Of a stretch of DNA of 64,000 bases, positions 32,098-41,436 are shown one piece after another; the first letter of the stretch is position 1, and each line of letters opens with the position of its first letter. Source of the stretch: Verrucomicrobiota bacterium (GTDB lineage Bacteria > Verrucomicrobiota > Verrucomicrobiia > Opitutales > Opitutaceae); assembly GCA_023428905.1 (NCBI GenBank), contig JAEYWP010000007.1, positions 124,001 to 188,000 on the forward strand, in the 5' to 3' direction. Under the pieces are notes generated by a model. The model made no database searches, was not told where the DNA came from, and saw only the letters and a program-made list of their open reading frames with translations. The translations under genes were made by a program, and so were the position numbers.

Positions 32098-35000
32098 TCA
32101 GCCTTGCCCGTGCGCCGCCTCCCGGGACTCCAGCGGAGCCCGGCTGGCGCGCCGCCGTTTGTCGAGCCCGAGGCGGGTGAAGACGGCGGTCAGCTCCTGA
32201 ACCCGCATCGGCTTGCTGATGTAGTCCGTCATGCCGGCTTCGAGACAGATGTCCCGATCGCCCTGCATGGCGTTGGCGGTCATGGCGACGATCGGAATGT
32301 CCTGGTGAATGCGTCCCGCGCGGATGCGTTGGGTGGCCTCGTAACCGTCCATTTCGGGCATCTGGCAATCCATCAGGATCACGTCGTACCGCCCGCGCTC
32401 GAGGGCTTCCAGGACTTCCAGCCCGTTGGCGACCACGTCCACGCGGTGGCCGTGTTTTTCGAGCTGAAGGCGCGCCACGCGCTGATTGACCACGTTGTCC
32501 TCGGCCACCAACACGCGGCAGCTGCCGGGAGGGGGGGCGGGCGAGACCGTCGCACCGGGTTGGGACACCGGAGGCGGTTCGAGTGGGACCTCCTCGGCGG
32601 AATGCGGACTGTGCGTGACGCTGGCCGGCAGGACGCCGAGGATCGCGGTGCGCAGTTCGTTTCTCCGGATCGGCTTGGTCATCATCTGGACGATGCCGCG
32701 CTGCTGGAGCTGCGACCGGTCGAACCGGGTGTCGAGTGACGTCAGGAGCAGGCAGCGGATCTCGCCCAGGCGCGTGTCCTCCCGAATCTGTGCGGCGAGC
32801 TGCAGACCGTCCATGTCCGGCATCTGGTAGTCGAGCAGCGCGACCTCGAAGGGGTTGCCGTCCGCAGCCGCGGCGCGCAGGGCCTGGAGCGCATGCTCCC
32901 CGCTGGCGAACGCCTGGCTGACGGCGCCCCAGGCGGCGACGTAGTGGCCGAGCAAACACCGATTGGTCTCGTTGTCGTCCACGATGGCGATACGCACCCC
33001 GGCGAGGCTGCCATGAAGGCAGCAGGGCTCGTCGCCCGCTGCACCCGTCCCCTTGGGCAGCTGGACGGTGAACCAGAAGGTCGAGCCTTTGCCCGCCTCG
33101 CTGCGGACGCCGATCTGGCCGCCCATCAGCTCGACGAGCTGTTTGCAGATGGCGAGGCCGAGGCCGGTGCCTCCGTAGCGACGGGTGGTGGAACTGTCGG
33201 CCTGGCTGAAGGGCTGGAACAGGCGGCTCTGGGCCTCCCCGCTCAAACCGATGCCGGTGTCGATGATTTCAAAAAGCAGGCGGGCCGACTCAGCAGTCTC
33301 CTCCTCGAGGCACACACGGATGACCACTTCACCCTTGGTGGTGAACTTGATCGCGTTGCCGACCAGGTTCATCAGCACCTGGCGCAGGCGTCCCGGGTCG
33401 CCCACCAGGGCATGAGGCAGATTGTTGGGAAGGAAGACCGCCAGCTCGAGGCCCTTGCCCGCTGCGCGCGAGGCGAGCAGTTCCATCGTGCCCTCGACCG
33501 CGTCCGCGAGGTCGAAGTCGAGCATTTCAAACTGCAGCTTGCCGGCTTCGATCTTGGAGAAGTCCAAAATGTCGTTGAGCACGGTCAGGAGCGCCTCGGC
33601 CGAGTTGCGAATGGTCTCGGCGAAATCGCGCTGTTCGCCGTCGAGCGCCGTCTCCAGGAGCAGGTTGCTCATCCCGATCACGCCGTTCATCGGCGTGCGG
33701 ATTTCGTGGCTCATGTTGGCGAGGAAGGTGCTCTTCGCGCGGGCATTTGCCTCGGCGGCGTCACGGGCCTGGGTCAGACCCTCCTCGTAGCGTTTGCGCT
33801 CCGTCACGTCGCGCACCACCCCGAGCAGGGCGCGAGGCTGGTTTCCCTGCTGAAGCAGGCGGACACTGGTTTCCACCCAGACGCGTTCGCCCTCTTTTTT
33901 GCGGAAGCGACATTGGAAGGTCGCGGTGCCGTCGGCGTGTGGAGTCAGGTCCAGGGCCGCGATCCCGGAGGCGTGGTCTTCAGGGGCGATCAATTCGCGC
34001 ACGGTCAGGGCGAGGGCTTCGTCGCGGGTGTAGCCGGTGAGGCGTTCGCCGGCCGGGTTGATCGAGGTGAGGCGACCGGTCAGGTCGGCGGTGAAGATGA
34101 AATCCGACGCGTTTTCGATGATGCCACGGTGGCGCGCCTCGAGGTCCGCGACCTTGCTGAGCTGGTTGCTGATCTCACGCGTCTGTGCCTGCACGCGATT
34201 GCGGAGTGAACGCACCCAGCCAAGTCCCCCCAGGAGCAGGAGCACCATCACGCCCGCGGCTCCGAGCGCGCGGTCCGCCGTCCACCAGGAAGGGGTGCGG
34301 AGCACGTCGACATCGCCGAGGGAGCGGAGCTGCAGTTGAAGGGAGAGGGGCTCGCGGTATTCGTCGCGAGTGAGTTCATACACGCCGGTCAGTCCCATCA
34401 CCGTGCCGCGGGCCCAATCCGGCACGGATCCGGCCCCGGGCAGCACCGCGTCAAAACTCGTCTCGCCGCTCTGCAGGAGGAGCCGCAGGTCGCTGCCACG
34501 ATGAACCGATTCCAAGAGTGTGGCCTCCAGCCGCACCAACTTGCCATCCAGGTCTTCCGAAAGGAGCGCGTCTTTCGCGATGGAGATGGGTTCGGCCGAG
34601 GCCACGGAGCCTACCTTTCGGTAAACGGCTTCGCGCAGGACCAGGCTCGAATTCTCCCGCCCAGGGAAACCCACGGCTTCGATCCGATCGCCCGGGACGA
34701 GGACGACACTTGAGGCGCTGAGGATCCGGATGCTCTCGGCCTGATCTTCGGCAAAAATCCGGCGGCCCGGTTCGTGGTGCACCACCGTGACGGCGATGCG
34801 CACCGGCCGATTCGTGGACTGGAGGACGTTGAATTGCTGCAGGCTGGCGAGGGTGTGGAGACGCGTGGTAAACGGGTCAGCCGGCGCCGGCTCCAGGATC
34901 TGCAGGTCGGCCCCGGTGCGCATCCAAAGTTCAATTCCAGTCAGTTGCCGGCGCGCGTTGGCGATGCCCGCGCAGATTCCGCGCACCCGGACGACAGCCC

Positions 35001-37374
35001 CCTGGGCGCGTTCCAGCTCCGGATCTTTGGGTGACCAGACGCTGAACTCGCCGCCTGACGTGAGGAGGCTCAGTTGGGTCCATGCCCCCGTGGCGGAGAC
35101 ACCCCTGACGTACCCTTCGATCTCCACCCAGCGCGCTTCCTCCGCACCCGTCAGGGCCTGCTCCAGGCTGGTGGGACGGGCGGCCGGTACCGCTAGATTT
35201 CCCAGCACCTGGGCTTCGACGATGGAGTGGGCGAGGACTTCCGGGGCAAAGGAGCCGACGGCGGTCACGCCCTCCACCACAATGGCCTTTCCAATGGCAG
35301 GCGGCGGGGTTCCCGCGGGAAGCCGCACCCGCGCGCCGCGGCTCGAATCCACCAGGTAGATGAATCCCGCTCCCGGATTGGACCAGGTGACCATGCCGAT
35401 GAGGCGCGTTTGCAGTCCCCGCTCCGCCTCGGACGGTGCCAGCGCGACCACTTGGGCGGCGGTGCGCAGCACGTCCAGGCGCGTCTGCACGGCCTGCGGC
35501 CGGAGGTCCGGCCTGGGTAGGTAGATACTCTCGGTCAGGATTACCTGACCGTGCTCGGCCTGCACGCGACCCACGAGTTCAACCGTGTCGTGATAGCCGA
35601 CGTGGCTCAACTGGGCGGAACGCGCGATGACCTCGCCCTGCGCGGATGATAGCACCAGTGATACGCCGGGGTCCCGGTCCTTCACCTGAGCGAGCACGCG
35701 CACCCACTCCCCGCGCGGTGCCGCGAGGAGCTGATCGAGCGGCGTTTCCGGCAGCAAAAAGCGGGGGTCGTCGGCCAGCCGGCCCAGAATATGCACGTCG
35801 TCCTGCGAGGGAATCCAGACGGTGAGGGAGGCGAGGCTGCCGTCGGGCGCATTGCGGGGCGCATAGACCCCATCGACGGAAACCCGCATCCCGGAATAAT
35901 CGCGAACGCTGCCGCGGTGGAGCACGGTGGCCTCCACGCGTATTCCCTCCGTGAGGACAAAAAGCCGCACGTGGCTGTCATCGACGCGCTCCTGTTGCTC
36001 CACCACGCCCTCGACTCTCACTCTGCGGTTTCGCCATGACTCGAGTTCGCGCACGCGCCCGGTGGTCACCAGCGGCGCGGGGAGAGGATGATGGCCGAGG
36101 GAGCGGAAAGTCAGGGTGCTGGTGTTGATGTTTTCTCCGGCCCTGACGGTCCCGGTGACATGAAAACGTTCTCCGGTCTCCGCGGTGAGCGGACGGTCCC
36201 CGAGGGCGACGTAATAACCGGTGCCATTGTTGGTGATCCAGGCATTGTTCCAGGCGCGGTCGAACACCAGGATGTCCACCTCGGTGTCGATCGGCAGGAC
36301 GTCCCGTCCACCATTGGTGGTGAGGCGCCACCATTCGTCGAGCGAGCGAAGCAGGCGGGGTTTGTCCTCTGCATCCTGCGTCTTCACGATCGCTCTCGGG
36401 AAAAAGGCTTCCGCGAGCGTGGGAACCCCATCGCGGATGGCGACGCGTCCGATCACCTCTGTCGGCTGCGAGACGGCGGGGAGGGTGCGCTGTGCGGTGC
36501 GGAACGTGAGCGAACGTCCGTCGGCGTCCAGCTGCACGGAGACACCGGGCGTCACTTGGGCCAGGGTGCCGGCCACGCGCACCCACCGGCCATTCACACC
36601 TTCGCCCAGTTGAGACAAGGGGGTGGGGGGCAGGGAGAGGCGCGGGTCGTCCGCCAGCCAGCCGCGCAGCTGCACGTTGTCGAAACCGGTTGCCAGGATG
36701 GTGACGCCCGTGGGTTCACCCTTCGCGTTGTACCCCCGGACATAAACACCATCGATTTGGACGTGGGCCCCGACGCAGGCCGGAATCTTGTCACTCGTGC
36801 TCACCAGAACATGCGCTTGGACAGGGTGGCCTTCCACCAGCAGTTCGAGTCGGATGTGGGTCGGATCGATCGCATGCTGCTCCTCCACCAAGCCCTCGAT
36901 CCGCACACGGCGGTATTCAAACCGCGGAATGTTCATCACGTCGCCGGCGGTCGAGAGTGGTGCCGCCAGGGGCCGGCTCTCCAGCAAAGTCACCTGAAGG
37001 TTTTCCAAGGACAGGGTGGGTCTTGGCAGGACCGTCCCCTGCAACCGGATACGATGACCGGGCTTGAGGGGAGGGGGGACGCTTTGTCCGAGGGAAATAT
37101 AGGTGCCTGCGTCGTTTTGGACGATCCAGAGGTTCTTCCAGGCGAGGTCGATGTGGTTCACGTCCGCGATCACATCGAGCTCGATCGGAACCACGGGAGT
37201 CACCTGAGACGCCGCCCACCAGTCGTTGACGTGTGTGATACGCCGGGCGGGCGCGACCGTCCCATCACCCCGGAGGGCCCCCGTCAGGAAAAGGGCAACG
37301 CAAAGCGTTGCCAGCCATGGGAGGGAGGGCAGGAAACCACGAGAACCGGACCGGAAAAGGAAGCTGACTTGCAC
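32098..37374 (-). CDS. Giant hybrid sensor histidine kinase with periplasmic OB-like repeats, PAS, HK and two receiver domains
   Basis: About 1,758 residues from GTG at 37374; the frame runs on to ATG 37506, but that extension is not protein-like, whereas GTG leads straight into a signal/anchor (LPSLPWLATLCVALFLTGAL). Roughly residues 35-1010 are periplasmic beta-rich modules of OB type; a 300-residue block is clearly duplicated (ITHVNDWW...WKNLWIVQNDAG then LRSLDEWW...WNNAWITNNGTG). A helix near 1035-1055 (GVMVLLLLGGLGWV) crosses the membrane. PAS domain (IIENASDFIFTADLTGRL) and PAC, HisKA H-box NMSHEIRTPMNG with H1223, N-box NLVGNAIKF, DTGIGL and GGTGLGLAI in the ATPase, then receivers with D1515 and D1669. 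The stimulus is unknown; no cognate DNA-binding partner is adjacent. Confidence 0.9.
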   Translation of the reverse strand: MQVSFLFRSGSRGFLPSLPWLATLCVALFLTGALRGDGTVAPARRITHVNDWWAASQVTPVVPIELDVIADVNHIDLAWKNLWIVQNDAGTYISLGQSVPPPLKPGHRIRLQGTVLPRPTLSLENLQVTLLESRPLAAPLSTAGDVMNIPRFEYRRVRIEGLVEEQHAIDPTHIRLELLVEGHPVQAHVLVSTSDKIPACVGAHVQIDGVYVRGYNAKGEPTGVTILATGFDNVQLRGWLADDPRLSLPPTPLSQLGEGVNGRWVRVAGTLAQVTPGVSVQLDADGRSLTFRTAQRTLPAVSQPTEVIGRVAIRDGVPTLAEAFFPRAIVKTQDAEDKPRLLRSLDEWWRLTTNGGRDVLPIDTEVDILVFDRAWNNAWITNNGTGYYVALGDRPLTAETGERFHVTGTVRAGENINTSTLTFRSLGHHPLPAPLVTTGRVRELESWRNRRVRVEGVVEQQERVDDSHVRLFVLTEGIRVEATVLHRGSVRDYSGMRVSVDGVYAPRNAPDGSLASLTVWIPSQDDVHILGRLADDPRFLLPETPLDQLLAAPRGEWVRVLAQVKDRDPGVSLVLSSAQGEVIARSAQLSHVGYHDTVELVGRVQAEHGQVILTESIYLPRPDLRPQAVQTRLDVLRTAAQVVALAPSEAERGLQTRLIGMVTWSNPGAGFIYLVDSSRGARVRLPAGTPPPAIGKAIVVEGVTAVGSFAPEVLAHSIVEAQVLGNLAVPAARPTSLEQALTGAEEARWVEIEGYVRGVSATGAWTQLSLLTSGGEFSVWSPKDPELERAQGAVVRVRGICAGIANARRQLTGIELWMRTGADLQILEPAPADPFTTRLHTLASLQQFNVLQSTNRPVRIAVTVVHHEPGRRIFAEDQAESIRILSASSVVLVPGDRIEAVGFPGRENSSLVLREAVYRKVGSVASAEPISIAKDALLSEDLDGKLVRLEATLLESVHRGSDLRLLLQSGETSFDAVLPGAGSVPDWARGTVMGLTGVYELTRDEYREPLSLQLQLRSLGDVDVLRTPSWWTADRALGAAGVMVLLLLGGLGWVRSLRNRVQAQTREISNQLSKVADLEARHRGIIENASDFIFTADLTGRLTSINPAGERLTGYTRDEALALTVRELIAPEDHASGIAALDLTPHADGTATFQCRFRKKEGERVWVETSVRLLQQGNQPRALLGVVRDVTERKRYEEGLTQARDAAEANARAKSTFLANMSHEIRTPMNGVIGMSNLLLETALDGEQRDFAETIRNSAEALLTVLNDILDFSKIEAGKLQFEMLDFDLADAVEGTMELLASRAAGKGLELAVFLPNNLPHALVGDPGRLRQVLMNLVGNAIKFTTKGEVVIRVCLEEETAESARLLFEIIDTGIGLSGEAQSRLFQPFSQADSSTTRRYGGTGLGLAICKQLVELMGGQIGVRSEAGKGSTFWFTVQLPKGTGAAGDEPCCLHGSLAGVRIAIVDDNETNRCLLGHYVAAWGAVSQAFASGEHALQALRAAAADGNPFEVALLDYQMPDMDGLQLAAQIREDTRLGEIRCLLLTSLDTRFDRSQLQQRGIVQMMTKPIRRNELRTAILGVLPASVTHSPHSAEEVPLEPPPVSQPGATVSPAPPPGSCRVLVAEDNVVNQRVARLQLEKHGHRVDVVANGLEVLEALERGRYDVILMDCQMPEMDGYEATQRIRAGRIHQDIPIVAMTANAMQGDRDICLEAGMTDYISKPMRVQELTAVFTRLGLDKRRRASRAPLESREAAHGQG

Positions 37375-37557
37375 CCGAGGAACGAGGAATGAGCAGGCGT
37401 GAGGAACCAGCCGTCCAGGGGACGGCTTAGGTTGTCCTTCGTCTCCTTGCCGCCCTCCCTTGAGTAAAAACGTCGCGGTGCGGTGGCTAACAATGCAGCG
37501 GCTCATTTGAAAAGTGCAGCCCGCGAAGCAGAGTGCTCGTCACCGCCCGCTTTTCCC

Positions 37558-38145
37558 ATGCTTCGATCTCTCTTCTTTTGTCTCATGAGTTTTTTCACCG
37601 CCGCCGTCGCGTCCGCCAATCCTTCGCCTTCCCGCGCCTCGATCGTCCTGGGAGGCGGCTGTTTCTGGTGCACCGAGGCGGCATACGAACTGGTCCCCGG
37701 CGTGCTCGACGTGGTCAGCGGATACGCCGGTGGAAAGGTGAAGAATCCCCGTTATGCAGAGGTGTGCGGCGGAGGTACCGGTCATGCGGAGGTGGTCCGC
37801 ATCGAGTATGATCCCGCGAAGGTGACGCTGGACGAACTCCTCGCGCTCTTCTGGGTGGTGCATGATCCCACCACCCTGAATCGCCAGGGGGCGGATGTGG
37901 GGACGCAGTACCGGTCGGTCATCCTCTACGCCGACGAGTCCCAGAAGGCAGCGGCTGAGAAGGCGATTGCCGCCGCACAACCGGGTCTGCGCGACAAAAT
38001 CGTCACCGAGTTGGCGCCCCTGACCACGTTCTATACCGCGGAGGACGAGCACCAGGACTACTTCCGCAAGCACCCGGAGCAGGGTTATTGCCAGGTCGTG
38101 ATCCGGCCGAAGCTGCAGAAAGTGAAGAAGGCGCTGGCAGAGTAA
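37558..38145 (+). CDS. msrA: Peptide-methionine (S)-S-oxide reductase MsrA, exported
   Basis: 195 residues from ATG at 37558. A signal peptide (MLRSLFFCLMSFFTAAVASA, cleavage around 20) precedes the MsrA core: GGGCFWCTEAAYE holds the catalytic Cys, then GVLDVVSGYAGG, GHAEVVRIEYDP and QYRSVILY, and the C-terminal QGYCQVV resolving Cys. Exported MsrA repairs oxidised methionine in periplasmic proteins. Divergent from the giant kinase; a 68-bp gap to the Hsp33-like gene suggests an oxidative-repair group. Confidence 0.94.
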   Translation: MLRSLFFCLMSFFTAAVASANPSPSRASIVLGGGCFWCTEAAYELVPGVLDVVSGYAGGKVKNPRYAEVCGGGTGHAEVVRIEYDPAKVTLDELLALFWVVHDPTTLNRQGADVGTQYRSVILYADESQKAAAEKAIAAAQPGLRDKIVTELAPLTTFYTAEDEHQDYFRKHPEQGYCQVVIRPKLQKVKKALAE

Positions 38146-38213
38146 CCGGAGGCTTGGGGGGCGAAACCGGGCGCGCGGCTTTACAACCTGCGCGGCTCCG
38201 CAACCTTGGCCCC

Positions 38214-39011
38214 ATGCCAGAATCGTCTCCCGTCAACACCGCCGACGCCGGGCTCGAGGTCCGAACCTACTTTGTGCGGAATCGCAACGCGTTGGTGGCC
38301 CGCGCGAATTTCGGCGACCTCTACGTGGATTATTACCTCCACCTCGGAGCCAACCAGATCCAGCTGGACCCGGGGCCGGATGCCATCTTCAAGCGCGCCC
38401 TCGCCGCCTTCACCCTTCACTGCGCCTCACGGCCCTGGAAGGAGATGACTGCCTGGACGATCAATTTTCAGGAGCCGCTGGTGAATGTTTTCCTCACGGG
38501 CGACAATGAGACCGGCGGCGTCACCGGGCGGGTCTTCACCGAGAACGTGCGGCAGCTCGAGCAAAACATCTTTTATTCCGACCTGGTTAAACCCGGCCAG
38601 CCCCGCCGGCGGAGCGCGGTCAATTTTGACGGCACCGATCCGGTTGCAGCGGCGGAGGCGTATTACCGCCAGAGCGAGCAGCGTCCGGCGCGGTATTTCC
38701 AGCCCCAGGAGGAGGAATTTGTCATGGTGACCTCCCATCCGGACTGCGACGAGGCCTGGTTCAACGGGCTCACGGTCGAACAGATCCGAGACTTGGATAC
38801 AAAGGAAACCCTCTCGCTGATGGAGCGGCGCGTCTACCGCTGGCACTGCGGCTGCAACCAGGGCCGGATGATGGAGGTGCTCGCCCCTACGATGAAGGCC
38901 GACCCCGAGGCCTTGTTCGGCGCGGAGACCAGGGTGGAGATCCGCTGCCCCCGCTGCGGCGCCCGCCACGTCATCACCCGCGAGGCGATGGAAGCCTTCG
39001 TGGATTTGTGA
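38214..39011 (+). CDS. hslO: Hsp33-family redox chaperone (divergent)
   Basis: 265 residues from ATG at 38214. The C-terminal zinc switch, WHCGCNQGRMMEVL then IRCPRCGARHV (CxC...CxxC), is that of Hsp33. The N-terminal domain is divergent but keeps VNVFLTGDNETGGVTGRVF in the place of the Hsp33 substrate-binding domain. Hsp33 is activated by oxidants through loss of zinc and disulfide formation, then holds unfolding proteins. It follows an exported MsrA, consistent with oxidative stress defence. The identity rests mainly on the zinc motif. Confidence 0.8.
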   Translation: MPESSPVNTADAGLEVRTYFVRNRNALVARANFGDLYVDYYLHLGANQIQLDPGPDAIFKRALAAFTLHCASRPWKEMTAWTINFQEPLVNVFLTGDNETGGVTGRVFTENVRQLEQNIFYSDLVKPGQPRRRSAVNFDGTDPVAAAEAYYRQSEQRPARYFQPQEEEFVMVTSHPDCDEAWFNGLTVEQIRDLDTKETLSLMERRVYRWHCGCNQGRMMEVLAPTMKADPEALFGAETRVEIRCPRCGARHVITREAMEAFVDL

Positions 39012-39028
39012 TCGATGATTTGCGATAA

Positions 39029-39108
39029 ATGATTTCGCAGGCGGAGGCCGGGACGCTATGCCGTGATCTCGGCGTCACCATGCCGTCCTCCGCCGCTTTC
39101 GAAATCAT
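39029..39108. repeat. Palindromic intergenic element between hslO and tcdA
   Basis: Arms ATGATTTCG (39029-39037) and CGAAATCAT (39100-39108), plus inner arms GGCGGAGG (39040-39047) and CCTCCGCC (39087-39094), can fold into one long hairpin. Flanking GATCGATGATTTGCGATAAATG and CATCAACCATCAATCGTAAGTCATAAATG strings are ATTTATGATT-like, similar in style to the 18.6-kb element. Confidence 0.6.
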
Positions 39109-39131
39109 CAACCATCAATCGTAAGTCATAA

Positions 39132-39926
39132 ATGTCTCCGGGTTTTTCCGATCGTTTCAGTGGAATCGCGCGGCTGGTGGGGGCGGCGGAACTCGAGCGG
39201 CTGCGGCGGGCGCATGTCTGCGTGATCGGACTGGGCGGGGTGGGATCCTGGGCGGTTGAGGGACTGGCGCGCTCCGGGGTCGGGCGGCTGACGCTGGTCG
39301 ACCTGGACGACGTCTGCATCACCAACGTCAACCGCCAGCTGCCGGCGCTGGACGGCGAGATCGGCCGTCCCAAGGCCACGGTATTGGCCGCGCGGATGCG
39401 GCAGATCAATCCCGAGCTCCAGCTGGACGCTATCCTGGACTTTTTCACCGCCGCGACCGCAGAGCGGTTGCTCGGGACGAAATACGACGTCGTGATCGAC
39501 GCGATCGACCACCTGGGAAACAAGGCCCTGCTTATCGCCGAGTGCGTACGCCGCGGGCAGCGATGCGTGACGGTGGGGGGAGCGGGGGGTAAACGTGACG
39601 CCACCCAGGTGAGGATCGGGGAACTGGGTGACTCCACCGGCGACGACCTGCTCCGGATGCTGCGCAAGAAACTGCGGCGGGAACACGGCTTTGCCGCCGG
39701 CGCGCACGTGCGCTTCGGGGTGCGCTGCGTGTATTCAGCCGAGCACCCCGTTTACCCCTGGGGCAATGGCACCTGTTCCACCGAGCCGGAGCCGGGCAGC
39801 GACACCCGACTGGACTGCAACAGCGGTTTCGGTACGGCCTCGTTTGTCACCGCTCCCTTCGGCTTTGCCGCTGCCCAGGAGGCGGTGCGGTTGATCACCG
39901 TCGGCGAAGCGATGTCCGATTCATGA
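39132..39926 (+). CDS. tcdA: tRNA threonylcarbamoyladenosine dehydratase TcdA
   Basis: 264 residues; start MSPGFSDRFSGIARLVG is the TcdA signature. The nucleotide-binding loop is VIGLGGVGSWAVE, with DLDDVCITNVNRQ and the C-terminal GTASFVTAPFGF. ThiF/E1-like enzyme that cyclises t6A to ct6A at position 37 of ANN-decoding tRNAs. Length is normal (265-270). Separated from hslO by the palindromic repeat. Confidence 0.93.
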   Translation: MSPGFSDRFSGIARLVGAAELERLRRAHVCVIGLGGVGSWAVEGLARSGVGRLTLVDLDDVCITNVNRQLPALDGEIGRPKATVLAARMRQINPELQLDAILDFFTAATAERLLGTKYDVVIDAIDHLGNKALLIAECVRRGQRCVTVGGAGGKRDATQVRIGELGDSTGDDLLRMLRKKLRREHGFAAGAHVRFGVRCVYSAEHPVYPWGNGTCSTEPEPGSDTRLDCNSGFGTASFVTAPFGFAAAQEAVRLITVGEAMSDS

Positions 39927-40016
39927 TTTCCGACTCGGGATTTTGACGGTCCCGGAACCCGCACTCGGCGTCTGCATCCAGTGCCAGAAATCAGGACTCC
40001 CGACTCACCGAGCGGG

Positions 40017-40895
40017 CTATCCTTTCCGTTCGCCGAAGAGGCGGCGGACGTTTGCCTCCACTGCGGCGCTGAGCTCCTCCAGCGGAAGTCCGCGCAGGGC
40101 GGCAAGGCCGGCGTAGACTGCTTCGAGGTTGGCGGGGTGATTCAGGGCCATCCCGCCGGGTCCTCGGGGGAGCTTGTGGGTGCGCCACTCGGGAGGGAGC
40201 GGCATGGAGGGCGCGTCTGTTTCCACGAGGAGGCGATCGAGCGGGACTTCGCGGAAGACCGCCTGCTGCCGCGGCTTCTGGTCGCCAAGAAACGACCCGG
40301 AGAACGAAAAATAAGCGCCGCGGGCGGCAAAGCGGCGCATCAACTCGAGGGAGCCGCCGTAGGCGTGCAGAAGGAAGCCGCGCGCCGGGAGAGGGGCGCT
40401 CGACACCGTTTCATCGAGGGCGCCCCACGCGTCAAGGCAGTGGATCGAAACCGGCAGATCGCGTTCGGCCGCGATCTGAAGTTGTTCCCTGAATACGTCG
40501 AGTTGCTCCTCGAGCGGGGCGCGGCGCAGGCCGGCGAGACGCGGGTCGTCGGGGCGGGCGCGTTCGAGGATCCACCGGTCGATCCCGATTTCGCCGAGAG
40601 CGGCGGAGGGATCACGGTCGAGGCGGGCGAGGAGCGCGTCGCGCCATTGCGGACTCCGCCCGCCGACCAGCCAGGGGTGGACCCCATAGCTCGGCTGGAC
40701 CCAGGCGTGTCGTGCGGCGAGGTCCGCCACGCGCGGCCAGTCCTCCTCGCAGGTGCCGTTCACGACCGCGCGGGAGAGCGGGAGGGCTGCCAGTAGCGTG
40801 CACACGCCCTCCAGGTACGGCTGGAGCCACTCATCCTGCAGGTGGTTGTGGGCATCCAGGTAGCGAACCGGGCGCGCCGGTGGCAGGCGTGTCAC
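40017..40895 (-). CDS. TatD-family metal-dependent hydrolase
   Basis: 292 residues from GTG at 40895, with GTGA overlapping the stop of the upstream sufE-like gene. Metal ligands: YLDAHNHLQDE, the GVHPW motif, GEIGIDRW (bridging Glu), VSIHCLDAWG, LHAYGGS and LLVETDAPSMPL. TatD-type DNase/deoxyribonuclease-like; some members act on D-aminoacyl-tRNA or DNA ends. Cytosolic. Coupled to the SufE-like gene. Confidence 0.9.
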   Translation of the reverse strand: MTRLPPARPVRYLDAHNHLQDEWLQPYLEGVCTLLAALPLSRAVVNGTCEEDWPRVADLAARHAWVQPSYGVHPWLVGGRSPQWRDALLARLDRDPSAALGEIGIDRWILERARPDDPRLAGLRRAPLEEQLDVFREQLQIAAERDLPVSIHCLDAWGALDETVSSAPLPARGFLLHAYGGSLELMRRFAARGAYFSFSGSFLGDQKPRQQAVFREVPLDRLLVETDAPSMPLPPEWRTHKLPRGPGGMALNHPANLEAVYAGLAALRGLPLEELSAAVEANVRRLFGERKG

Positions 40896-41317
40896 GGCGA
40901 AGGCGGGGGGAGGTGTGCAGACGCGAGTGACCGTATCCGCTGGCGGACTGCAGCGAGGCCGCGGCGCCGGCTCGGCGAGAGGTCGCGCATCAGGTCCAGT
41001 TCCTCGAGGAGGCTCGGTTCGCTGGCGGCGACGTCCGCCGGAGTGGCCTGTTCGTAAAGGTCGCAGAGCAGGACCACCAATCCCTTTACCACCGGAGCCT
41101 CGGCGTCAGCGGTGAAGTGCATGCGGCCCTCCGACAGGATTCCATCCACCCAGACGGGGGACACGCAGCCCGGCACGCGGTGAAGTCCTGTCTTTTTTTG
41201 CACCGGCAGAGGCGCGCGACGCCGTGCTCGTGCAACGATGAGGGCGAGGCGTTCTTGGCGGTCGGGGATGACCTCGAACGCCTGCAGCAAGGCGCGGTGA
41301 TTGTCTGCAACGGTCAC
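40892..41317 (-). CDS. sufE: SufE-family sulfur-acceptor protein
   Basis: About 141 residues from GTG at 41317; a TTG at 41353 would add 12 residues. RQERLALIVARARR then PGCVSPVWVDGILSEGRMHF contains the conserved cysteine loop (C of GCxSxVW), and KGLVVLLCDLYEQATPADVAA completes the fold. SufE takes persulfide sulfur from the cysteine desulfurase SufS for Fe-S cluster assembly. No suf genes adjacent here. Overlaps the TatD gene by 4 bp. Confidence 0.85.
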   Translation of the reverse strand: MTVADNHRALLQAFEVIPDRQERLALIVARARRRAPLPVQKKTGLHRVPGCVSPVWVDGILSEGRMHFTADAEAPVVKGLVVLLCDLYEQATPADVAASEPSLLEELDLMRDLSPSRRRGLAAVRQRIRSLASAHLPPPSP

Positions 41318-41436
41318 GGCGGTGGACGGTAGGGGGCCGGCAGCGCGCTGCAAGGATGGCTTGGAAGTAGCCGCACTTATTCCGTTTCAAGGACGGACCG
41401 GGGTTGGCCGTTGTTATGCTTAAGGAGACGACGGCT

